64,000 nucleotides of DNA, from positions 992,001 through 1,056,000 of the forward strand of contig NC_023033.1 in the NCBI RefSeq assembly GCF_000505665.1. Direction: 5' to 3'. Position numbers and translations under genes: made by a program. This document shows, piece after piece, positions 58,277-64,000 of this stretch; position 1 is the first letter of the stretch, and each line of letters opens with the position of its first letter. The stretch comes from Thermosynechococcus sp. NK55a. GTDB taxonomy: Bacteria > Cyanobacteriota > Cyanobacteriia > Thermosynechococcales > Thermosynechococcaceae. The notes below the pieces were generated by a model. It was not told where the DNA came from and searched no databases. It saw nothing but the letters and a program-made list of their open reading frames with translations.

Positions 58277-60082
58277 TTAAAAGGGGTTCTGGGGTTCCGC
58301 CTCTTGCCAAATACGGATCAATTCTCTTGCTTCCGAGTAGAGGGGATGGGTGGGGGGGATGAGTTCGGCGGTGGCGATCGCCTGGCGGTTGTCCCGCCCC
58401 ACCCAATAGCGTGCCTGCTCTAGGATGTTGTTGCCCCACTCCACGATCAACTGGTTGGCGGTGGCATAGACACTGGAGTTGGGGGAAATTTTTTGGGCAA
58501 TAGCAATGGCAGCGGCAAGGTCGCGATCGCGACCTCCTTGGGCACGGCGCTGGGCTTCATTCAGGCGAGCCATCTCCGGATCAAGCTGCCAGCTCACTGC
58601 TTCAGTTGGAACGGGGGGGAAGAGTTCTTTGAGGCGATTTTGAGCCGTTTCATAGAGGGCACGCTGGGGACGAATTTGCTCCAGCAGTTGGCGAGCTTGC
58701 AACAGAGCTTCAGGGGTACCTTGGCGGGCAAGAATATTGGCTCGGTCAATCAGGGGTTGATCCTCAGCAATCTCGATTTGACGTTGCCACAGCCGTCGCT
58801 GATCGCGGATTTGGTCTTGGCGATAGGGACTCGCGTCTGCCAAAGGGATGTTGAGTCTGTTGATCGCAAGGTAAAGGCGGTCCACCGTACCACCACGGGC
58901 AATGGTTTGGGCTGCTGCTAAGGTTTGTAACACCTTCAGATCGGTTTGCCAGCGCCGAATGGCCTGTTGAGCGTCAAAGTAGAGGGGGCGTTCTGCGGTA
59001 ATCGTCCGGGCTTGGGCGATCGCCCGATCAATATCTTCCCCCATGCCTGCTTGGGCAAATTCTTCTGCTGCTGCTAACTTCACCACATCCTCGGCGGCGC
59101 GGGCACTCCTGACGTCTTGGGGAATCAAGCCAGCAATTCGCCGCGCTTCTTGGGGTTCGTAGCGATTCAAGGTAGCGATCGCCAATTCTAACAATCGCTC
59201 ACCCAATTCATTGAGCAATCGCCGCGCACCGGGGTAAATGTCACTGGTAGTGGGAATTCGCCGCACAATTGCAATCGCAGCGGCCAAGTTATCGGCTCCC
59301 CCCTGCGCCATGAGGGCACGTGCTTCATCCAATTGCCGATCTTCCCGTTGGGCACGGATAATCCGCTGATTAAAGGCACCAAACTGCTCCTGGGCCCAGT
59401 AACGACAGTCAACAAATTGCAACTGGAGCGAGATTTGAAAGGCTTCCCGCCATTGCAGGTTTTTCAAGGCTGCTTCAGCACGGCGGTAGATTTCTTCTCC
59501 TTTTTGCCAAATTTCCTGCCAGCGCTGAATACGTTCTTCCACCTTGGCATAGGCTGCGACCTCCCGGGGAATCCGCCGCGCAAAGCCGATCGCCCGATTT
59601 AATTGCCCTTCATGAAAGGCTACCTCTGCTAAGGCCAACACCTGATCAGACCACACCTCTAAGCGGCGATTAATCTCAGGGGCAAGGGGATGATCACGGG
59701 GCAAGTCGTCAATGAGATCAATGGCATGGAGCAAATCCTCAAGGGTGTGTCGCTCTGCCGCCTGTTGGGCGCAGTAGAGGCGAAAGGAGGCCGATGCCAG
59801 AGGCCAAAGGACAAAATCACAATTGCCGGGGGTGGTGGGTTGCCGCAGCAGCAGCCCCAGGGAGAGCCCCGAAATACCCACGGAAGTTAGCAGGGAGAGG
59901 CCAGCCGCCACTTGCCAGTGCTGCAACCAAGGCAAGTAGCGGCGCCACTGGTTGTTAACATGGGCGCCGAGACGGTTGAGTTGGCGCGATCGCCTACCAA
60001 AGCGCTTGAAGATCGCAATCCCTGCAGTTGGTTTAGTTTGATCCCGCACCGTCTCCCACTCCCCAACACTCCCAATTGGCAT
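58277..60082 (-). CDS. Membrane-anchored protein with unrecognised ~25-residue helical repeats
   Basis: A 601-residue protein with one membrane segment (about residues 58-80, QVAAGLSLLTSVGISGLSLGL) and a large domain of helical repeats. The recurring unit is roughly A-I-x-x-A-x-x-I-P-x-x-x-P-x-Y-x-x-A-x-x-x-I-x-x-W, seen for example as AIGFARRIPREVAAYAKVEE, AIAQARTITAERPLYFDAQQ, AIAIAQKISPNSSVYATANQ and AIATAELIPPTHPLYSEARE. Eight to ten copies are spread over residues 120-595. The repeats resemble TPR-like pairs but lack TPR consensus. I know no family for it. The ATG at 60082 is chosen over a TTG at 60100. Confidence 0.78.
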   Translation of the reverse strand: MPIGSVGEWETVRDQTKPTAGIAIFKRFGRRSRQLNRLGAHVNNQWRRYLPWLQHWQVAAGLSLLTSVGISGLSLGLLLRQPTTPGNCDFVLWPLASASFRLYCAQQAAERHTLEDLLHAIDLIDDLPRDHPLAPEINRRLEVWSDQVLALAEVAFHEGQLNRAIGFARRIPREVAAYAKVEERIQRWQEIWQKGEEIYRRAEAALKNLQWREAFQISLQLQFVDCRYWAQEQFGAFNQRIIRAQREDRQLDEARALMAQGGADNLAAAIAIVRRIPTTSDIYPGARRLLNELGERLLELAIATLNRYEPQEARRIAGLIPQDVRSARAAEDVVKLAAAEEFAQAGMGEDIDRAIAQARTITAERPLYFDAQQAIRRWQTDLKVLQTLAAAQTIARGGTVDRLYLAINRLNIPLADASPYRQDQIRDQRRLWQRQIEIAEDQPLIDRANILARQGTPEALLQARQLLEQIRPQRALYETAQNRLKELFPPVPTEAVSWQLDPEMARLNEAQRRAQGGRDRDLAAAIAIAQKISPNSSVYATANQLIVEWGNNILEQARYWVGRDNRQAIATAELIPPTHPLYSEARELIRIWQEAEPQNPF

Positions 60083-60108
60083 CCCTAACTCTGAGCACAA
60101 TGCCCAGT

Positions 60109-60204
60109 GACAGCCCTTTTCTGAAACCGGGATTAAGGAACGGTGTTGTCTGACACTTGCTTTCGCAGTGTTGAGTGGGTTCCATCCTTGGGAAAAAGGC
60201 TGTC
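60109..60204. repeat. Inverted repeat of GACAGCC/GGCTGTC with an 82-base interior
   Basis: GACAGCC at 60109-60115 is followed by CTTTT; AAAAAGGCTGTC is its near-complement at 60193-60204. The arms lie in the gap upstream of the repeat protein gene. The element might be the ends of a small mobile remnant or the closing stem of an RNA; there are no target duplications that I can recognise. Confidence 0.35.
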
Positions 60205-60290
60205 TCTAGGGAATGGCCAAACTTCTCAAAATTATCCTAATCAACTTAGATATTTAGGGCGAGAGCTAGACCAAAGACAAACTCAACAAA

Positions 60291-60839
60291 CTAACTGTTC
60301 GTCGTTTCACTAGAGGTCGTTGCTTCGCTAGGGGCGGGCGCTTGGGAGGCCGCATTGCCTCGGTTGAGGGCTTCCTGCAACTTCGCTTCATCCTCCTTTG
60401 ACAGGGAGGTGCGCAGGACTTTACCGCCAAAGGGAGCAATTTCCTCGAGTACTTTGTCAGGTGTGGCTTGACGGACCAATGTAAAGATGGCCGAGCTACC
60501 AGGGGCAATGGTTTGTCCCAACTCCTTGATGAAATTATCATCAATGCCAATATCGGTAAATTTGCCGGAAATCGCTCCCGCCACAAGACCCGCAGCCCAG
60601 CCCAAGAGCGGATTGAAGAACAAAAGACCAATTAATAGTCCCCAAAAGCCACCGCCAAGGGCACCCTGGAGGGTTAAATCCTGAGTCTGGGTGATTTTAA
60701 CCTTGCCATCTTTAGTGCGCACGACAACCGCAGCGTCCTCAAGGTCAATGAGATGCTCACGCTGGAGTTTTAGTAACTGGATTAATACTTCGTTCGCCTT
60801 GTACTCATCATCAAATGCAATGACCACTAAGGTACTCAT
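60291..60839 (-). CDS. DUF1269-family protein with glycine-zipper membrane segment
   Basis: A 182-residue protein of the DUF1269 family. The N-terminal half has a ferredoxin-like fold start MSTLVVIAFDDEYKANEVL, with AVVVRTKDGKVKITQ. A glycine-rich hydrophobic segment (GALGGGFWGLLIGLLFF and GLVAGAISGKFTDIG) follows and may insert into or oligomerise at a membrane. The C-terminal part ends in an acidic and Ser/Thr-rich tail. The family is linked to stress tolerance; its function is not established. Confidence 0.85.
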   Translation of the reverse strand: MSTLVVIAFDDEYKANEVLIQLLKLQREHLIDLEDAAVVVRTKDGKVKITQTQDLTLQGALGGGFWGLLIGLLFFNPLLGWAAGLVAGAISGKFTDIGIDDNFIKELGQTIAPGSSAIFTLVRQATPDKVLEEIAPFGGKVLRTSLSKEDEAKLQEALNRGNAASQAPAPSEATTSSETTNS

Positions 60840-60980
60840 AACTTTAGGTCTCCCTACAAATGTGGCTCATAGAACCGCTCCTACCATAGCATTGTCATTA
60901 GCAGGTTGGGATTGCGGTATTGTAGCTAAGGGACAAGGCTAGGTCTTTGACAGCCCCTTTCACGCTAAGAGAGCGAGATC

Positions 60981-61373
60981 ATGAGCACGCCACAAACCTA
61001 CACTGTGACTATTCATGTGCGCCCCCTCAAGTCAGGGGATCCACCCACACGCACCTACACAATTACTGTTCCGGGCGATCGCTATATCCTGCAACACGCT
61101 GAGAGCCAAGGCCTTGAGTTGCCCTTTTCCTGTCGCAACGGTGCCTGTACCACCTGTGCTGTGCGTATTCTCTCTGGCCATGTCTATCAACCCGAAGCCA
61201 TGGGACTCTCACCAGCCCTGCAAGCCCGCGGCTATGCTCTTTTGTGTGTGAGCTATGCCCGCTCTGACCTTGAGGTGGAAACCCAAGATGAGGATGAGGT
61301 CTATGAGCTGCAATTTGGCCGCTACTTTGGCAAAGGACGAGTCCAGTTGGGGCTGCCCCTCGATGAGGATTAA
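60981..61373 (+). CDS. Plant-type [2Fe-2S] ferredoxin
   Basis: A 130-residue electron carrier with the cluster motif SCRNGACTTCAVRILSG (C-x4-C-x2-C) and the fourth cysteine in ALLCVSYARSD. It has a longer N-terminus and a C-terminal extension (VYELQFGRYFGKGRVQLG) than photosynthetic PetF, like the minor Fdx paralogues of cyanobacteria. Electron partner unknown. It precedes an IMPase gene by 6 bases, so the two form an operon. Confidence 0.93.
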   Translation: MSTPQTYTVTIHVRPLKSGDPPTRTYTITVPGDRYILQHAESQGLELPFSCRNGACTTCAVRILSGHVYQPEAMGLSPALQARGYALLCVSYARSDLEVETQDEDEVYELQFGRYFGKGRVQLGLPLDED

Positions 61374-61379
61374 GCAGCT

Positions 61380-62231
61380 ATGTTAGCCGTGAGTTGCCCG
61401 CTGCCCGAGAGTGAGCGACAGCGTTACTTAGAAATTGCCACGGAGGCGGCCTTAGCAGGGGGTGCTGTCCTTCAGCACTACTGGGGCAAATTAAGTGAAA
61501 TTGAGGAAAAAGGCCGCTCTGGTGACCTGGTCACGGTGGCCGATCGCCAGTCAGAAGCAGCAGTACTGGATGTGATTCGTCGCCATTGTCCAGATCATGC
61601 GGTGTTGGCGGAGGAATCAGGTCTTTCGGGACTCAAGAACAATCCATTCCTGTGGGCAATTGATCCGCTGGATGGCACGACCAACTATGCCCATCAATAC
61701 CCCTTTAGTGCCGTGTCGGTGGCTCTCTTAGTGGAGGGGGAACCCCACATTGGTGTCGTCTATGATCCCTTTCATCGAGAATTGTTTCGCGCTGCAACAG
61801 GCCTCGGTGCCACCCGCGATCGCCAGCCCATTCACGTTTCCAGTACCGCAGAACTGAGTCACAGTCTTTTGGTTACCGGTTTTGCCTACGATCGCCGTGA
61901 AACGGCGGACAATAACTACGCTGAGTTTTGCTACCTGACCCATCTGACCCAAGGGGTACGGCGGGGCGGAGCAGCAGCCATAGACTTGGCCTACATTGCC
62001 TGTGGTCGCCTCGATGGTTATTGGGAACGGGGCCTCTCTCCTTGGGACTTAGCTGCTGGTGTAGTTCTTGTCCGTGAAGCTGGGGGCATCGTTACTGCCT
62101 ACGATCAATCTCCTTTTCAACTGACATCGGGGCGGATTTTAGCCACCAATGGTCATCTCCACGCTGCCCTAAGCGAGGCTCTACTGCGGGTGAAACCCTT
62201 GGGCTTTTCATTTCTCCCAGAAGGACATTAA
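61380..62231 (+). CDS. Inositol-1-monophosphatase (SuhB-like)
   Basis: A 283-residue Mg-dependent phosphatase. The metal motifs are complete: VLAEESGLSG, WAIDPLDGTTNYAHQYPF and LSPWDLAAGVVLVREAGG, with the family's GGAAAIDLAYIACGRLDGYWE near the end. It is the second IMPase-family gene in the window, and closer to true inositol monophosphatase than the one at 39889-40767. Follows the ferredoxin gene by 6 bases. Overlaps scpA's end by 4 bases (convergent). Confidence 0.93.
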   Translation: MLAVSCPLPESERQRYLEIATEAALAGGAVLQHYWGKLSEIEEKGRSGDLVTVADRQSEAAVLDVIRRHCPDHAVLAEESGLSGLKNNPFLWAIDPLDGTTNYAHQYPFSAVSVALLVEGEPHIGVVYDPFHRELFRAATGLGATRDRQPIHVSSTAELSHSLLVTGFAYDRRETADNNYAEFCYLTHLTQGVRRGGAAAIDLAYIACGRLDGYWERGLSPWDLAAGVVLVREAGGIVTAYDQSPFQLTSGRILATNGHLHAALSEALLRVKPLGFSFLPEGH

Positions 62232-62959
62232 CCTAGGTCTTCTAGGGAAATCGCGTCAGGCAGACAGGTCCGCACCTGTAGGGGTTGATAAAAATCTGTT
62301 TGTTGGAGATCCACCTTCGACTGGGCAGCGAGGAACAGCAGCGCCCAAAAGACACCCACGGAATCGGGCTTGCGCTGCAATAACTCCTGGAAGTCTAGCC
62401 ATGTACCTTCGGGGGCCATTTCCCTGAGAAGGCTTTCCACTTCCCTAGCCATCTCCGTGAGGTTTTCTTGGTGAGCCAGTTGGGTAATGGCCTTGAGGGT
62501 GGTGGGACGGCGACGCTGCCGGCGTTGATGAGGCCGCAGCCCCTTTGGGCGATCGCTCTGAATGGCCAGGGTTTTCAGGTGGCCAATTAATTCTTCAAGG
62601 GTGAGGCGGCGCCATTGTTGGGGGGGCGCCACGGGGCGACGATGCAAATGCTGCTCTAGGGCATGGGGCAAAACCGCAAAGGACTGGTTTTCCCCAATCT
62701 CTGGCGGCTCCTCGCCTTCTGCTGCCGCTGGTGAAGGTTCAGTAACGGCCACTAGGCGATCGCTCTTGAGGAGCACCAGCATCGCTGCATACAAAAAGGC
62801 TTGCCCCGATTCACTGAGATTGGGTTCCCCCCGCCGTGCCAACTCCGCCAAACAGCGATCGCAGACATCAACAACTTGAATATCCCAGGGGTCAATTTCT
62901 CCCCGCTCCGCTAACTCAATCAAAATGTCAATGGCAGTATCGGCAAAAGATTGACTCAT
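62228..62959 (-). CDS. scpA: Segregation and condensation protein A (kleisin)
   Basis: Kleisin subunit of the SMC-ScpAB condensin. It is 243 residues. The N-terminal SMC-neck segment (DILIELAERGEIDPWDIQV), a variable acidic middle (EPSPAAAEGEEPPEIGENQ) and a C-terminal winged-helix-like part (VGVFWALLFLAAQSKVDLQQ) match. The C-terminal part keeps the LLFL...VDLQQ pattern of ScpA. ScpB and Smc are not in the window. Confidence 0.92.
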   Translation of the reverse strand: MSQSFADTAIDILIELAERGEIDPWDIQVVDVCDRCLAELARRGEPNLSESGQAFLYAAMLVLLKSDRLVAVTEPSPAAAEGEEPPEIGENQSFAVLPHALEQHLHRRPVAPPQQWRRLTLEELIGHLKTLAIQSDRPKGLRPHQRRQRRRPTTLKAITQLAHQENLTEMAREVESLLREMAPEGTWLDFQELLQRKPDSVGVFWALLFLAAQSKVDLQQTDFYQPLQVRTCLPDAISLEDLG

Positions 62960-63056
62960 GACGGGCTGCCCCTCGTTGTTGTCTCTTGTAACCTCCTCCC
63001 GACGCTGAGCCGACGGCTAGAGGGCGGGACTGATAGCTCCCCAAAGCGCTCATTAT

Positions 63057-64000
63057 TTAAAAACTCTCAGCAATGGGAATTGTAAAGTGAAACTTACTAC
63101 CGCGATCGCGCCCCGCCGACTCCGCCCAAATTTGCCCCCCCAAATTGGTAATAATCTGGCGACAGATTGCTAGACCCAACCCTGTACCACCCGCCGAGCG
63201 CCGCAGTGCCCCCTCCTCCTGATAAAAGCGATCAAAAATCGTTTCCAAGCGATCGGGTTCAATACCGCGCCCTGTATCGGCTATGGTCACTTCTAATAAC
63301 CCGTCAGGACGGGGCTTTGCTGCAATGGAGACCTGCCCCGACTGCTCTGTAAACTTGCAGGCATTGTCCAGTAACTTCGAGAGCACCTCCACCAACCACT
63401 CACCATCGGCTCGCACCAGGGGCAGTTCCTCGGGCAAGATGGCCTGAATTGTCGGGAGTTGATCTTTGGGGGTGCGCAAACTACTGAGGGCCAAATCCAC
63501 CAGTTCCTGGAGGGACAGCGGTTCCGGTCGCCACTGCACCCGGCCACTTTCCAACTGGGAGAGGGTGAGGAAGTCCTGAATCAGTTTCCGCATGCGCTCA
63601 GCATCGGCGAGGGCGGTACTCAGCATCACCTGCCGCAGTTCTGGATCCATATCAGGTTCGCTGGCTAGGCTTTCGAGGCAGACTTGAATGGTCGAAAGGG
63701 GTGTGCGCAGTTCATGACCTGTAATTGCAATTAGATTGCTGCGGGTACGATCTAATGCCTCCAATTGCGCATTGAGTTCTTCCAAATCGGCGTAGGCCTC
63801 TGCCTGAATCAGGGCAACCCCCACCTGGGTGGCGATCGCCTCCACTAATTCTGCGTCCATATCGTGCCACGGCAGCGCTTGGCCTCGGTGGAGTTCGACA
63901 ATGCCCAAAAGTCGCCCCCGATAAAGAACAGGCGCCAGTAGGAGGGCTTTGACGCCGGCGGCATCGAGGGGCTTGAAACGGGTGGCCTCATAGTGGGGAT
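63057..64000 (-). CDS. GAF-domain sensor histidine kinase, N-terminus cut by window edge
   Basis: The frame is open to base 64000, so the start is outside the window. Visible parts are the end of a GAF domain (ALLLAPVLYRGRLLGIVEL), a linker coiled coil (about EELNAQLEALDRTRSNLIA), the dimerisation domain with phospho-accepting His in AITGHELRTPLSTIQ, and the ATPase domain with N-box LLDNACKFTE, G1 DTGRGIEPDRLE and G2 GGTGLGLAICR. No receiver domain follows: the protein ends 10 residues after HFTIPIAESF begins. Ligand and partner are unknown. Confidence 0.92.
   Translation of the reverse strand, partial: PHYEATRFKPLDAAGVKALLLAPVLYRGRLLGIVELHRGQALPWHDMDAELVEAIATQVGVALIQAEAYADLEELNAQLEALDRTRSNLIAITGHELRTPLSTIQVCLESLASEPDMDPELRQVMLSTALADAERMRKLIQDFLTLSQLESGRVQWRPEPLSLQELVDLALSSLRTPKDQLPTIQAILPEELPLVRADGEWLVEVLSKLLDNACKFTEQSGQVSIAAKPRPDGLLEVTIADTGRGIEPDRLETIFDRFYQEEGALRRSAGGTGLGLAICRQIITNLGGQIWAESAGRDRGSKFHFTIPIAESF

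Overview
The window is chromosomal DNA of a cyanobacterium. It carries NtcA, the NtcA coactivator PipX, glutamine synthetase, GUN4, a CtpA-type carboxyl-terminal protease, a CcmK-type carboxysome shell protein, an acyl-lipid desaturase and many small cyanobacterial families. The palindrome GCGATCGC (HIP1) recurs throughout, in genes and gaps alike. Gene content and the dense packing suggest a thermophilic unicellular lineage such as Thermosynechococcus, but that is recall, not a computed comparison. I see no prophage, insertion sequence, CRISPR array, rRNA or tRNA gene.

Layout. 1-7.9 kb (minus): an SNF2-family helicase cut by the window edge, a GAF/PAS/GGDEF/EAL protein, trmD and an S49 peptidase. 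8-12 kb (plus): pipX, then a three-gene redox cassette of a CXXC thioredoxin-fold protein, a DUF318-type permease and glutathione reductase. 12-15.5 kb (minus): TolC-like porin, truB and ctpA. 15.6-21.7 kb (plus): a methyltransferase, gcvP and a cytochrome bd-type oxidase (cydAB). 22-30 kb (mainly minus): leuB, a pentapeptide-repeat protein, a DUF3352 protein, cofH, a divergent CcmK paralogue, a Spy-like periplasmic protein and the overlapping livH/nucleotidyltransferase/gun4 unit. 30.5-36.5 kb (plus): two GT4 glycosyltransferases (one probably sucrose-phosphate synthase), a DUF2085 protein, glnA and ychF. 36.6-45.3 kb: dgkA, ybeY, DUF3285 and rodA (minus), a GIY-YIG protein and an IMPase (plus), then a Trp-rich protein, gloB, nth and rseP (minus). 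45.6-50.3 kb (plus): accD, a PP2C phosphatase with an unknown N-terminal half, and a CHAT peptidase. 50.3-64 kb: hemC, a DUF512 radical SAM protein, a small membrane protein plus ABC exporter, ntcA, two unknown genes, desC, a large repeat-containing membrane protein, a DUF1269 protein, a ferredoxin, an IMPase, scpA and a GAF histidine kinase cut by the window edge.

How parts connect. Nitrogen control is well represented: pipX, ntcA and glnA all lie here, and glnA has a textbook NtcA class II promoter (GTA-N8-TAC, 23 bases, TACCAT) placed inside the end of the upstream gene. Genes are tightly packed, with many 1-4 base overlaps both within operons and between convergent genes.

The most unusual observation is that four membrane-protein genes (sppA, cydB, a DUF2085 gene and desC) are each split into two frames at a run of T on the coding strand. 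The run always lies in the first membrane segment, and one extra T always restores the expected protein. This may be homopolymer sequencing error or transcriptional slippage; the sequence alone cannot decide. Other points worth checking are a large protein built from an unrecognised repeat, a CcmK paralogue without its pore lysine, the redox/permease cassette with a tandem 13-base repeat upstream, and two candidate structured RNAs.
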